Below, piece after piece: positions 1 through 12,634 of a DNA stretch of 59,003 bases (within the stretch, counting starts at the first letter, position 1; each line of letters starts with the position of its first letter). Origin of the DNA: Sistotremastrum niveocremeum HHB9708 (Eukaryota; Basidiomycota; Agaricomycetes; Sistotremastrales; Sistotremastraceae); contig KV419470.1 in NCBI GenBank assembly GCA_001630475.1, positions 1 to 59,003 of the forward strand, read 5' to 3'. Below the pieces are notes generated by a model. That model saw nothing but the letters and a program-made list of their open reading frames with translations, had not been told where the DNA came from and did no database searches. Position numbers and translations under genes: made by a program.

Positions 1-815
1 ACACCAGCAGACGCCCGCGCAGTATTTCTACTCTCAAAGCTCCCAATACAGTCACCCCACGCGTCAATCGATCATGATCATCTTCCATCCGACCCTGAAT
101 TCGAACGTCCTCCGGCACGAGAATGCGGACTCTTCATCCAATGATTCCAATCTGCGATAATCAGAAAATCAGGTTCGGATTCTCGGCTTCCGGTATTTCT
201 TAAGTGGCTGCGAGATCTCGTCTGAGAGGCACAAGCTGATGCTTTTTTTCTTCCTATGCTTCTTACATGGGTTATACGGAGATTCCTACGATCTAGGGTA
301 CAACAAACAAGAACCACATCCGTCATCGAAATGCTGGGGGCCCTGTCATCTCGAATGGATTGCTTTGCTTCCGACTGCTATCTGAACGTTACTGAGATTC
401 CGTTCGTGTTGTGTTCGGTTACTCCGGGAGATTAGACCTCTGTATCAGTCAGCGTTGACTGAGCAGCATAGATCCGAAGCGCTCCCCTCGACGAGACCAT
501 AAGCTTATCGCATTATGAAAGCGTAGATCGCAAAAGAGCAAGGGCAAGTAGCGCCCAAACTCGGGTAGTACCCTTATCGGAATCGGATTTCAAAAATCTT
601 GTGCAGCGCCGGGATGTAGCAGAAATCTCCCTCGATACCTATAGACATCTATATACGGTTACATGAGAATCTTGATTGATACCTCGCTGTTTAAAAACGT
701 GCAAAAATGAACAAAAGGTAACATTTAACATTTCCAAACCGACTCTTTCAATCGTGGTACTGCTACATGTAGAGTTTTCCAAAAATACATCAGTTGATCG
801 GACGTGTAGGGCTAG
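1..815. other. Intergenic, no gene recognised
   Basis: No open frame here shows coding character on either strand; the longest is about 80 codons and has no recognisable motif. The segment lies downstream of the minus-strand F-box gene that ends at 816. No tRNA or repeat was seen. Confidence 0.5.
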
Positions 816-2414
816 CTAGTAATGGATAATGAAACGAGACATGAGGTTAGTCCTTCCAGTGCTGTCTACCACCTCCACGATGAGTTTTCCTTGCACAGGG
901 TCAAAGTTTGTAGCGACGGCCGAACCCATGCTTGTCGGCAGAACGAAGGTTCCCACCTCAAGTGTGCGCCCCAAACAAGAGAAATACGACAGTATCATAA
1001 TTCCATCTCCCCATAAACCCATCGTCGGCGATTGAGAACCCACGCCACGAGGAACGAACTCGAATGGCCTATGTAAATGGCCCAGTGACGCAGCAACTAG
1101 AGTGTTGTCCGGGGTCAAACACACAACTGTAGCATGAGTGCGACCCTCAGAATCTCGAAGCGAGAGCTGGTGGAGTAGTGTGTATGATTCTGGAAATTCT
1201 GGGAAATATGAAATATCAGGCGTCCAGTTCATAGGCGCAAGAAATTCGCTGGTGACGGTAGTTTCGACTGGTGTCCATGTGATCGGAATGTCGGTATCCA
1301 CATCCGGTTGCGGACCCGAAAATACATTTGGAGGGATATCGATAATCCAAACGGCACACGTGAAAGTCTCGGGCGGCCTGAACACGCGTACGAGAAGTAT
1401 GAGCTTTGGAAGGGAAGGATGTATTTGCGCCGAGGAAAACTCGAAGAAGCTCTAGATGTTCATTAGAGGATGTCCGGAGAATATTGCACACGTCGATCAC
1501 TCACTAGACTTCCTGCCATAAGGAGATACTGGATTCCAATTCGCCGTTTGTAGTCCAACAAGTAAACGAAACCTGGATCGTTCATGCCCCAGATTATCAT
1601 GAAACTGTCTGTGATAGACAGTACACGCTCTGCGTCCACGCCAGGAATGGGGATGGGTCTTCCTGATATGTGCGGAACTTCGTTATCGGTTGCAAAGGAG
1701 TTGGGGAAGCAGATGTCGACAATGTGAGGAATTTTGAGACGTTGGGGATCTCTGTCAAACAGTAAGCTATGCATCATAGACACCGAAAGATCTTACTGTG
1801 GAGTTTGCTCCTCGACTTGCGCTTGATCTACTGGCATGGATTGCACTGAACGAAAAACCCCGCCTCCTCGATCAACGACGATGCTTCGAGACAAGGAACT
1901 CCCAGGTAAGACAAGAGAATCAGAATCGTCCGGGTTTTCATTTCGTATGTTGGTATCACGACAGCGGATGCCGTGCTCGCTGTCATAAAGAGACCATCTT
2001 CCGCCGTGAACCGGCATGTTTGAATGCATGACACCATCTTCTATCGGTCCAGCAGCTGAGAAACGTTTGGGTACAATCGATAATTCTCGAAGTGATCGCG
2101 CTATGCTGATAGCTCGCAAAGCCAGTCCAAACAATCGCTCGATAGGGACATCGTCGATGTTGTATTCGGCCGGAAGAGGTAGAATAACGTGGTCCGCGGC
2201 ATTTCTCCAAAGCACCCGGCTGGTCCGTCCAAGAATATACGGAGAATGAGAGGTCTATGTTGAACGTGAGATTGTTGATGGCGAACGATGAATTTGATGG
2301 AGAGGTTTCACATGAAAGCTTACTTACCAGGACCACCGAAAGGATATCAGCAACGGTCGCACCGTTCAAAATGTGAAGTAGCATTTCATGAGGCATGCCA
2401 GAGAATGAGGGCAT
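816..2414 (-). CDS. F-box protein, copy A (intact)
   Basis: Probable substrate adaptor of an SCF ubiquitin ligase. The ATG at 2414 was chosen because it aligns with the ATG of copy B near 42 kb. Exon 1 encodes the first half of an F-box (MPSFSGMPHEMLLHIL) and ends at a GTAAGT donor. Exon 2 continues with TSHSPYILGRTSRVLWRNAA, the second half of the box. Exons 3 and 4 follow after GTAAGA and GTGAGT donors, and the protein ends in SRFIIHY. The roughly 400 residues after the box match copies B and C segment by segment (for example HGGRWSLYDSEHGIR against PGGRWTMYSTESGIR, and RPIPIPG against PPIPIPE) but contain no LRR, WD40 or Kelch repeat that I recognise. All four exons stay open, so this is the only intact member of three. 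The open frame extends upstream to 2690, so a longer N-terminus is possible. The target is unknown. Confidence 0.8.
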
Positions 2415-3234
2415 CGTGTGAGGTTGTGGCTTTGTCTGAGTACGGCCGAATTGTTCTTCACTCGCTCTCTGGATAGCAGCAAGGCAGGCGCGAACGACGA
2501 TGTCGCTGTAACCATGACGAGAGCGCTCGTCGGGTAGGGTTGGGCAGGATAAGCGCTCATGGGTCCTCTTTGGAGCGGACGAAATTAAAGTCGAAGTTTT
2601 TCTGACTGGTCTTAACATTGATTGCAAGGCGATCCTATCTGATACGGATAATCCCTCTCTATAAGCAGTCATAGGGCCCTCGTCCATCACCTATGTTCCC
2701 GTCAGAACTGCGACTATCTCGATCAGGCTTATTTTGCAAAATTTCCGAGCGCTGTCAAGTATTTTCGAATTCCTGAGCTTCACATTCACTATCATTCCCG
2801 GATCTCAACTCACTGAAACCGATACCTAGGTTCATTCAAGGTTTTGTTATTCTATTTCTCAGGGGCTGTCAAGGTGAATTTATATTTGCGAGCGATGCGG
2901 ACCACGAGACAACGGAGTTTGAATGAGCGAGGTGAGAAGCTTAGTCAGATTCTGCATAGGCGCCACTCAGAACGTAATCAGACTGTTTCTACGTTTTCAC
3001 AATTTTGCTTCGCCGATAGTGACCAAAACGGATGCAGATTCTCTGTTTGATCTCCTTCATATCATTGGTTCGAAACGACAGGCCTCTTCGTCTGCTTTTT
3101 CCGACGTTCTCCTCGCCTGCCGGCTGGGCCTCCGCATATTCCCAGCGCTTAGAGTATGAACTCATGGCTTGTCTCATGGATTGCGCTGGAGCCGACATCG
3201 ATGCCATACGGTAGCTCCTTCTCTCGATTAAGGC

Positions 3235-3832
3235 TCAGTCATGCCCAAGTTCGCACCCCAATTTACGCTCTGTGAACATATGAAAGTTTTCACACTCGCA
3301 CTTAAAATACCCCGTCGCGGTATTCCCGGAGTCCCTTGTGCTGTAGCGATTGATGTGGATAGCTTGAAGATGCCATGATGTGGCGGGTAATGTTCCATTT
3401 ATGAACTTAATTGACTTACTGTTCGGATTGCTGACAGAAAGCTCTGGTAACGCTCAACCCCGGTAGGTAAAGAGAAACGGCGCTTCGAGTTATTGAAATG
3501 GTCTTCTTGGAAGACCTCAGTCTCTTTTTCTTTTCCCCCATTGAACTTTCCTTGGTGATCTCGTTATTATTCACCAGATCTCGCTTCCCGCTGACTCGGA
3601 TCGTGAGGGTGATGGCACGGTCTTCGAAATGGGGGTCCTCGTCTGGACTGATCAAAACTGAAGGACTATTCAGACTTGGTAGGAATACTTCATAATGTCT
3701 CCACCCCAGAAAGCGCCAACAGAAGAAAGAGTGAGCTGTAGGCACCGTCATCATCTCAGCTACGACGCGAAAGACTGCATCATCTGTACAGAATTCAAGA
3801 TTCGCATTCCAGCCGATAGATCGTATTTTCAT
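3235..3832 (-). CDS. Hypothetical protein, two putative exons
   Basis: Unrecognised. A 138-codon frame begins with ATG at 3832 (MKIRSIGWNANLEFC) and runs into a good GTAAGT donor at about 3419. An acceptor (CTACAG) roughly 85 nt on restores an open frame that includes GYFKCECENF and ends at a TGA at 3235-3237. The total would be about 170 residues, with a basic Lys/Arg/Ser stretch in the middle and no signal peptide. It lies between MFS copy A and F-box copy A; the matching 435-bp spacer of the duplicated pair near 41.5 kb has no counterpart. A separate 72-codon frame at 2989-3207 (MASMSAPAQSMRQAMSSYSK) might be another small exon or chance. The 2415-2988 stretch holds nothing else I can support. 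Confidence 0.28.
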
Positions 3833-3995
3833 GACCTCTGAGAATCTCTAGGGAATATATTGTTGTTGTTTGATTGACGTCCAATCTCGAGAATCCGGAT
3901 GATGAGGGCTGGAATTTATTCACTTCATCTATGGTCTGAATACTATTACGGCATGAAACCGGGGGAGAAAGTAATGTCAGAGCCCGAGGAGGGGT

Positions 3996-5914
3996 CTATG
4001 TATCGGTTTTCCCTTCTCTAGCTACACTTTGACCTTTCTCTAACTCAACTTCAACTTCCTTCGTCTCAACTTCCTCAATCGGTGTAGCAGCCTCTTTGAA
4101 GAACAATACGAAAGCGATCAACTCCAAAGCTACGACGGTGAATACAAACCACAAAGCAGCGCTTCTTCCTTTGAAAGTCTGCGCCCCTCCCTCAGTCTTT
4201 TTCTCAATATTACTCTCGATAGAAGTAACGATCGAAATACCGACAGCTGCTCCTACTTGAAGTGCAGAGTTGAATATCGCTCCAATCGTTCCTGCCATGT
4301 GGGGAGGTGCAACTCGGAATATCGCGATATTGGCATTTGCAAAGACGAGACAACATCCTAGGGTTCCGATGCAGAAGGCGGGGAAGACAATTGGCCAGTA
4401 TCGGTCGCGAGAGTTTCCGATGGTTAGGAGACCGGTGGATATGAGTGTTAGAACGAGTCCGAAGACTGTGGTTCGTTTGAGGCCGAAGAAACGGGAAATG
4501 GAGCCCGCGTAGATCAACGGGAAGAATGAAACGACGTTTATTGGGAGGCTGGCAAGGTGTCAGATTTTCATTTTGGGATGAAAAGTGGACGAACAAGCGG
4601 ATCGCAGACATGATTGGGCTCCAGTGTATGGCTGTTTGCCAATAAGATAAGAATATATAGAATCCTGATGACCACCAAAGGTATGGAAGAAGAGCAGCAG
4701 CGAAGAGGACGGCAAAGTTTGGATAGAACCACATCTTAGGAGGCCTGTGAGGGAAGACGAATGGTGAGCACCCAAACTGAATGCAATATATGGTCTAACT
4801 TACAATGCGGCACTATCTTCGGGAATCCGCGTCTCGTACCAAAAGAACGCAATCAAGAGGAAGAAGGAAAGTATGACGGGAACAAGGACGATAGCGGTAG
4901 TCCAGCTATGGGTGGTTCCACTCGTGAACCCGAAGATCAACAGGATCAGAGCCGCGGTAAGGATAGTCACTCCGATAATATCCAACCCTTTGAGCTTTTC
5001 TACCTTCTCGAATGGAGAATCGTCCTCGACGGACTGCGAGGCCGTAGTTTCGGGGACGATATCGAGCGGAATGATGAAGATGCAGATGATGGCGATTGGC
5101 AGTATCATGATAGCGGCGAACCAGAAGACCCAGGACCAAGATGTGTATTGAACAAAAAGAGCACCAATGATCAGACCAAGCACTGGAGCGAAATATGACG
5201 GTCAAGAGAAGCAGTCTGGAGTTTGAAGTTTGACGTACTATTTCCTATAGATCCTGAACTGCCGAAGAAGCCGATAGCTCGAGCTTGTTCCTTTTCTTCT
5301 GGATAGAGGTGAGCGATGAGATTTAATGCAGAGGGAATTGTCAAGGCTCCGCCTGAAAAATGGTCAATCAGGACGTATATTCGGATATCTCAAGCGACAT
5401 ACCCAATCCGCATAGTGCGCGAAGAATGATCAGCCCAAATTTATTCTTCGTAAACCCAGCTGCCAGACAGAGAGAACCCAACCAAGCTGCTCCACCAACG
5501 AACGAATATTCTGAACGGTGATGGTTCAGTAATTCAGGTGTGCGGAAACGAAGTTGATTATACCGTGACTTACTGGGGTGATAGACGTCACTGACACGAC
5601 CGCTCTGCCCAATCTATTTTCAGACTCATACAGCGGGACAAAAACTGAGAATGACTGACTAGCAATAAGAATGCAGCAAATGTGAGCTGATATGCACTGA
5701 TGACCCAGATCGCTTGACCGGCGTTCATCTCGAGGGAGGTGGTGAGCACGGGTAAGGCAGCGAATAATGCGGAAATATTGAAGATGTCGATAAATTGGGC
5801 GAGGGAGAATAGCAGCAAGAGAAGAGATCTCAAGGCCGTTGAACGAATGGCTGGTTCGGACGACTTCTCATTTTCCACTTCCACGATAGTTGGTGTGTTG
5901 GAGACAGATTCCAT
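3996..5914 (-). CDS. MFS transporter, DHA2-like, copy A
   Basis: Plasma-membrane or vacuolar major facilitator; the substrate cannot be told from sequence. The ATG at 5914 opens a hydrophilic N-tail (MESVSNTPTIVEVENEK) followed by TM1 (LLLLLFSLAQFIDIFNISAL). A short exon carries the loop 2-3 motif SGRVSDVYHP, corresponding to motif A. Later exons contain LGLIIGALFVQYTSWSWVFW, ILLIFGFTSGTTHSW, NFAVLFAAALLPYLWW, FGLKRTTVFGLVLTLISTG and GTIGAIFNSALQVGAAVG. An acidic C-tail ends at 3996. About 14 helices are visible, which fits the DHA2 or low-affinity ammonium-transporter-like family. All exons join in frame. It has one intron, after ...LCGLG at about 5345-5410, that the paralogue at 39.5 kb lacks. 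It is transcribed toward F-box copy A, the same order as the second pair. Confidence 0.88.
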
Positions 5915-7216
5915 AACCGGCTGAGTATCGTTTCTGTCAGATAGTGAAGTAAAGGTTCGAACTAGCAAAACCTGCGGGCTCATTCAAAGCTTGACACGGA
6001 AACGGTAGACAAACAGCGATTATTTTAAAGACCTCGCGGCGTCGGACGGATGGATGGTAGCATGAATGTTGGAGACTTCAGATTCTGCCCGCATCCGACC
6101 TCCAGTGAGCTTGCCAGTGGCTTACTCAGCCTCTCCCAGGGCAGCCAATCATGGAGTTCAACGTACGATATTTTGGGACCTTGGCTTACCAAGACTCCCG
6201 AAAACGGCACGTTCGTATATACGATTCTACCAAAAAGGGCGAGCTTAGGTCGATTTTCCGAGTCGGAGGGGATGAGTCATCAGATCGACGGGGACTCGTT
6301 GAGCCTATGCACCCCATCGACGGGGGTATAATGACATCAAGGGAAAGAAAATCGATGATATCGAGCGCGCTTGGTCTGTTTCGGTGGGGACATCGGCGGG
6401 ATTGTGATTCACCGTAGCGAAGCGGAGGTGAATTTAAGTGTCCGGTTCTCGTCTTACGTCATCACGGGGTTAGCGGCGGAAAGGGATTGCTGGGGGGCTC
6501 TCGGATTGAAACTTGTGCATCTGGGATGTCGAGCGTCACTACTCCTTTTCCTCACCGTTATTCCCCAAACTAAAGAGACAAGTTTGGTCTATATACTCTA
6601 TTGTTCCATAATATCGCGTTGCAGCTGCCCATCCGCAGTATTGAGCGAGCTGGATCAACGCTGCACCGGCTGTGGGCGCTTAGCTGTGACCCGAGGCCGG
6701 AGTTATCGGCGATATCATTGCTTTTACTGAGAGCAAGAAAAAATGAATTCGATTTACATGCCAGTCTACGTGCAAATTCTCGCCGTGTGTAATACGCTTG
6801 AATTCAGCTCCCTTCGCAAGGTGGGCTAAAGCACCGCGTGCTACGATGTTAGTTGCTTTGGGCGACATGACTCGCGCACGGCGGGAAAGCTCGCACGAAG
6901 GAACGAAGAGCTCTCAGGCACGTAATAACGCCTTGAACTGGCCAGGTAGGACCGAGACACTCGCAGCTATAGCATAGGATCAAAGAGAAGCGAAGAGTCA
7001 CGACTTTCTCTCCATTTTCTCGTGGGGGACCAGGAGATTTGTCTCAGGAGGGAGTCATTTAGCCGGAAGCGGAAGCGTCTGTTCGGTCGGAAAGTGTCGG
7101 GCTAGAACGCTTCTATTATATGCAAAGTTGACTACTTGGACAACACCTGTATAGCACAACGACATCACTATGTATATGCAGGAAACAATGAATATATGCC
7201 ACGAGACGCTGATCCA
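5915..7216. other. Intergenic, upstream of MFS copy A
   Basis: About 1.3 kb between the MFS start at 5914 and the ARB1 stop at 7217. It must hold the MFS promoter and the ARB1 3' UTR. Frames on both strands are short and look random. No repeat or RNA gene was recognised. Confidence 0.5.
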
Positions 7217-9974
7217 CTAAGCCTTTGTCTTGCTAGTAGTTTTACTGAATAGTTTGGCTTTCTCAATGGCGTCACGACCTGAGTAGTCAAGATGTCAGTC
7301 AACGCGTTCAAAGGGAAGCAGGATAAGACGTACTGTTCTTTGCGAGCATCTTCTTGTAGTCGACTATGCTTATTCCCTCCTTGGTCAAGTTGGTGATTGA
7401 TTTGTTCTTCACTTCCCACAGCTCCTCTGCGACTTGCGATATTAATCCTGGGTTAAGAGGAATTGAGTACAGCTATCCCGTCGCAATGCATCACGGGAAA
7501 CACGTACTGAAATCGTGGGAAACAATGACGACACCACCCTCGAATTCTTTGATGGCGGTCGCGAGGGCGTCGATTGAAGTCATGTCCAAGTGATTCGTAG
7601 GTTCATCTGCATGCAGTCAATAAATGAGGCATGGACAGGGTATTAATTGCGCACCCAGAAGGAGAATATGAGGATGCTCCATGGCAAGCTGCGAGAACAC
7701 GACACTTGAAAACGGTAAGTCTTAAGTCGAAGAACTGGCAATCTACGCTCACCGATTCCGCAGACCATCAGAGAGTTGTTTGATAGGCGCAGTTTGGTGA
7801 CTTCCGCTCAGACCGAACCGACCCAACTGTGCTCTCCAGAACTGTACGACGGCCGTCAGAATCGATAATTTAATCATCAAAGCGGAATGAACGTACCATC
7901 ATATCCTTGTCCGGGTATGCCTGCGAGTACAACGATTGGAAATATTCAATCGGACTCTGGTCGTAAGGCAGTTGATCAGCAGAGTGCTGACTGTACTTGG
8001 CCAACTTGAGTGATGCGTGCTTGGAGACAGTTCCTTCCACAGGCTGAAGAGCGCCGGTAATCATATGCAGTAGTGTCGACTTTCCGGTACCGTTCTTGCC
8101 GAGAATCGCAACACGTGAATCCATGCTAGAGAAGAACAATGTCAGATAGATGAGAGACAAGACTGGAGCGATCGACGAACTCGATACCGAAGTTGAGTCC
8201 TTTGTAGAGATAGTCTTCCTTCTTCCCCGAGTAGCTGAAGGCGACTTCATCGAAAGCGATGATAGGAGGTGGCAATTTCCGGATATCTTCGAAGTGGAAG
8301 CGGAGGGGTTTTCCTTTCTCGATGGGTTCGATCAGACCAGCAGCCTCCATCTTGTCGATAATCTAATCGGCAATCACAATTCAGTTCGAGTCGTGCAACT
8401 GATGGAGAAATATGAACCTTCTGTTTCGACTTGGCTTGCTTGACCAAGTTGGCGTAAGTACCGGCACTCGCGATGAACCTTGGAGCGTTTGATCAGTGTA
8501 GTTCGGAAGCAGAGGTGGAAGCACTCACTTCTTGATGTGAGCAATTTCTTCCTGTTGTTTAGCATATGCCTTCATCTGATTGACCTCGTTCTCCTTCTTC
8601 GTCCGAACGAAAGTAGTGTAGTTACCGGTATAGTAAACCATCTAGACGAACGTTGAGTACAGCCTTCGAGGTACAAGACATTTGCAGTACCTTCTTCTTC
8701 GGCGTGAGCTCCATGATGTTAGTACAGACACTGTCCATGAAATCCTGCGAGTGAGAGGTGATCTAGGGTACGTGGTGAGCGAGGCCTCATACACGATGAC
8801 TGTGTACGTACCACGAGGATGTGATTATATGTTGACAGATAAGCTTCCAACCAGACGACAGCCTCCAAATCCAAGTGATTCGCTAACGAAGCCACCATCA
8901 GCAATTAAGTCGATAAACGAAAGGTATGACGTCATACTTGGTTCGTCTGCGAAAAAGTCAATCAATGTCTGGACGTGATTCGGAAGGCATGAAACGCACC
9001 AAGCAACAGCAAATGAGGCTTCACAAACAAGGCTCTCGCAAGCGCCACTCTCATCCTCCAACCACCACTCATATCCTTCGTAGGCTTCTTCATCATCGTC
9101 TGCGTGAAACCCAAACCATGCAATATACTGCCAGCCTTTACTTCGAACGTGCTAGGATCGAGCTCTTCTAATTCTTCGTACGCGGCGTCTAAGGCCAATT
9201 CGTCGACATCATCCGCAACAGAGAGTTCTTCGATGTATTTTTCTAGACGGGCGACTTTTTCGCGTGCGGAGTTCACGATGTAGTCGATTGCGTTTGTGTC
9301 CGAGGGATCGGCTTCGCCGCGGACCATGTAGATCTGGAGAATGAATTAGGAGGAGTACATATGGGGTATGCGGGACATACATCAATGTGTTCGGGGATAG
9401 CAATGTCGCGTTCCGCCATCGATTGGAGGAAAGTTGACTTGATGGGCAGATTAGCGAATACACAGTCGTCAGGAGGAACATGCACACACTTTTCCTGAAC
9501 CGTTTTCACCCAGCAGACCATATCTTGGCATCGATGAGCAAAGGGAATTGAAGTGAGCGAATGTCACTACTTACCGCTGACCGTAATTCAGTGATACCTC
9601 CGCGTTCTCAACTAATAATCGTCCGTGGAACGAGAGCGTGTAGGAATCGATCTTCACATCTCTCCCCTTCGCGTCGGATACCAGAACACCTGCCGCACTC
9701 CTGCATGGCTCATCAGCAAAATTTTCGGTCTGAACATTAGGTGGACTAACCGATCCGTCGCAAGCTGCAGCTTCTTCATGGAAGTCAAATCTTCCTGACT
9801 TCCCGCCGCACTATTACTAGTCAATGGTGTATTGGTGGCACTCCCTCCATTGACCGATTCCGAGGGTGTATTCGTTGATGTGCCATTTGGACTTGAGTCG
9901 ATGCCCCCCTTTTTCAAGTTTTGCTTTGCAGCTTTCTCCGCAAGACGCTTTTGTTTTGATGCCGAAGGTGCCAT
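7217..9974 (-). CDS. ARB1: ABC-F ATPase ARB1 (ribosome biogenesis)
   Basis: Cytosolic and nuclear ABC-F protein, known in yeast to be needed for 40S and 60S subunit assembly; it has no membrane domain. The ATG at 9974 begins the basic tail [20 protein letters not shown]. Domain 1 has Walker [13 protein letters not shown], signature [16 protein letters not shown] and Walker [18 protein letters not shown]. The linker arm is charged and helical ([20 protein letters not shown]). Domain 2 has Walker [12 protein letters not shown], signature [17 protein letters not shown] and Walker [14 protein letters not shown], then [14 protein letters not shown]. The protein ends TTSKTKA at the TAG in 7217-7219. 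Total length is about 610-630 residues, usual for ARB1. Apparent breaks in the single frames are all explained by short GT-AG introns. GCN20 is the closest alternative, but its long N-terminal extension is absent. Confidence 0.95.
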
Positions 9975-11672
9975 TATGTGATGTCGTTAGTGTTGAGGGA
10001 AGATCTAAGGGCGAGTGGGACGACTGTGACGAGCAGGCAAAATTTCAAGAGGCTGTGCTGGGCAGCGGGCTCGAAAATACGGGTTTTGCGACATCTTATC
10101 TCCGGATTTCGTCCTCGTCATCATCAACAAATGCCGGAAGTCTTCAAAATATATAGCACTCTCTTCGACTGGCATCTAGACTTTATCGCAAGACACCACC
10201 TCCACTTGCGCGCATGGCCCGGAAGCCACGCAGCTCTTTTGCCTCGTGATTTCTTTCCTGAGGTTTTCCCATGACCTACGGATGCGGACTGATAAGCCAT
10301 GGGAGCATCTTCTTCCCTGTCTCGCCGTTGTACCTGAGGTATAACCAAAGCTAGAAGAGAGAGATCATACTATGTCTGGCGACCAACGCAAAAGGTTCCG
10401 TCGTACCGAGGAACCGACGCCGTCCAATCCCGTATCTCCTCTCTGGGGCATAACGCTCGCTAGAGCTTTTCTTTCTCCAAGAAAAAAAAAATGATGCTCA
10501 GGAACGAAGGAGCAGCTCCAAAGGAAGCGTTAGAAATACTCCCCAGAGCGTCGGGTTTTGTCACCTGAGCCGCACCCGCTTGCAAGCTAAAGACATAATA
10601 TGAGGCTTTTAGACTAAGCCTTCTTGGGAGCTTCATCATCGAGATTCACTTCGGGTCTTGGGGCCCGTTGTCAAACAAATTGTTCCCGTGCTATGGCTCC
10701 AAAGGCTTTTGCTCCCGCGTTTTCCAGCTGCTGTTCCCTAAGGGTGCCAGTCCCTCTCCACTCACAATCTTGACTTTCTGATCGATCGAACACCCTGTAG
10801 CTTGGCTGGGATCCACGACTCAGGGGACCATTCTCCGCGCTTTCCGCCCGCGGGGCCTCATTTCATTCAAATAGCAACTCCCCTGGCCCCTATCATCCAC
10901 ATCAACTCGCCTAATTCTCTTAAGCAAAGCCAGTGTCAAGATGTTGTCAATCGTATCATACCATGGTTCCGCTAATAGGCTTAGGCATCTTTTTTGGCAA
11001 TAGCACGACGAAAGCGCCATCAATTTCATATCATCGAAGAACCGGTCAATGGGTCCCGTGGATCCACTTCTTTCGCTTGTTTGCGACCAATGAAGAGGAG
11101 ACAGGAGCACTCTGCTTTCCGCTTTGTGCCTTGAATGCGGTCGTCGTCGTTTGTGTCATGTGCAAAAGCCTGCGAGAGGAATAGCCTGGGCTTTTAGATA
11201 AGATCCGCACACGTAAATCAGTAAAAGTAGAAGCAAAAGGCTGGAAAACGAACTGAGGGAATTATAAAGTAATCATGCCATTGATCGCCTCGTTTTTCCG
11301 CTCCGTTCGTGCATTCACTCGTACATGAGCTCGGTCTTCTGTGACATTAACATCTATAGCTTTCATGTGCCGTCCGTGCCTTCATGGCTGCCGTTCTCAA
11401 GCTCTCGACCCACATATGTTCCGTTTTGGTCATAAAACGCTAACTTACTGTATTACGTGATTTTCGGATCTCAGTCGTGAGGCTTAAACGCCGTAGTAGC
11501 AAAAACGTGCGGGATTATATTACGTCGTGACGACGGAAGGTAGAAGATCTCAGCTCCCAAGCAGTAAATACAGAAGGACTATCTACTGTTGGTGATCGCG
11601 TGCGAGGCTTTGAATGCAAAAATCGGTACCAACTCCACCACGGCGAAATAAGAAGGACGGAGGAGGAATGAA
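9975..11672. other. Intergenic, ARB1 promoter side and uL1 3' side
   Basis: About 1.7 kb with no supported gene. The ARB1 promoter should lie next to 9975. A short A-run is present near 10485. Open frames are short, overlap each other and have no motif or splice context. Confidence 0.5.
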
Positions 11673-12634
11673 TCAGAAAAGACGGACGGGCTTGCCCATC
11701 GTAGACTTGATGTGCAAGCTCTTGATGTTCTGCCAGTTCTTCTTGAGGAGAGAGACGAGGAAGTTGATGCCTGCAGGCGGATACCGATTAATCATCGCAA
11801 GATAGAAGAAGACGGACACAGATACGTACTCAACATGACGTTGGCGAGAACCTGCTCGTCAGTCATATCGACGTGACCAACAGCGACACCCAAACAGAGG
11901 ACCTTCTTCAACTGGAACTTGATGGTCGAGCGGACTTCGGTAATCTTGCCGGAGAGATCTTCAGCATGCGAAACGGGGGTGGGGAACTTTCCAGCTAGTG
12001 AAAACGTAACACATGAACACGCCATTTCATTGTGGAGGAAATGCGGAGAAGTACATACCTTTGGAAAGACCGGGACCGAGTAAACGAGGAATCTGCTTAA
12101 TCAGAGTCTCCGAACTCAAGAAAGAGTCGTATTTTTTAGCGAGCTTCTTGACAAGCTTCTTGTTTTTGTTGAGTCTGGACGAATGCGGCTTTAACGGTTA
12201 TGGAATGGTACGAGAGAACGACGACGTACTTCTTAAGATCGTCAACGGACATGTATTCCAACTCGATATTCTTGGCGCGGTCAATATCGGCGGCATCAGC
12301 AAGAATGCAGATAGACATGCGGGGGCGGGGGATGTTAGGGAGCCTAACGAAGTGGACAATTCCAGTCAGCTTCCGAATATTTTTCTCAGCAGATCGACAA
12401 CTCACTTGACAGTTCCAGAGAAACGCTTGTCCCTCTGGGGGTCGTAGTTCTTGAGACCGATTTGGAGTTCAATCGTCTCTACGAATTTCCTCTTCTTCTC
12501 GCCATTGGACTCTGCCAAAAGGTCCTTGATGGAGCCTCGCACGCTTGCCACTGAGAGCTTGCTACTGTGGAACGCCGAAGCAGTTCAGTACCTACGGTCA
12601 CCAATGAACATAACAGAAAGCGTACGAACCTCAT
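11673..12634 (-). CDS. RPL1: 60S ribosomal protein uL1 (L10a)
   Basis: Component of the L1 stalk of the large subunit, near the E-site tRNA. Exon 1 is only ATG plus two bases (12634 downward), interrupted by a GTTCGT...CACAG intron, after which [17 protein letters not shown] continues. Typical family blocks follow: [90 protein letters not shown] and the C-terminus [15 protein letters not shown] with TGA at 11673-11675. The length of about 216 residues is normal. An intron splitting codon 2 and several small introns are typical for a fungal ribosomal protein gene. No oddities are seen in the protein. Confidence 0.96.

Noticed and set aside
2366-2560. Separate small gene upstream of F-box copy A
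   Set aside because: Overlaps F-box exon 1 in another frame and has no features of its own.
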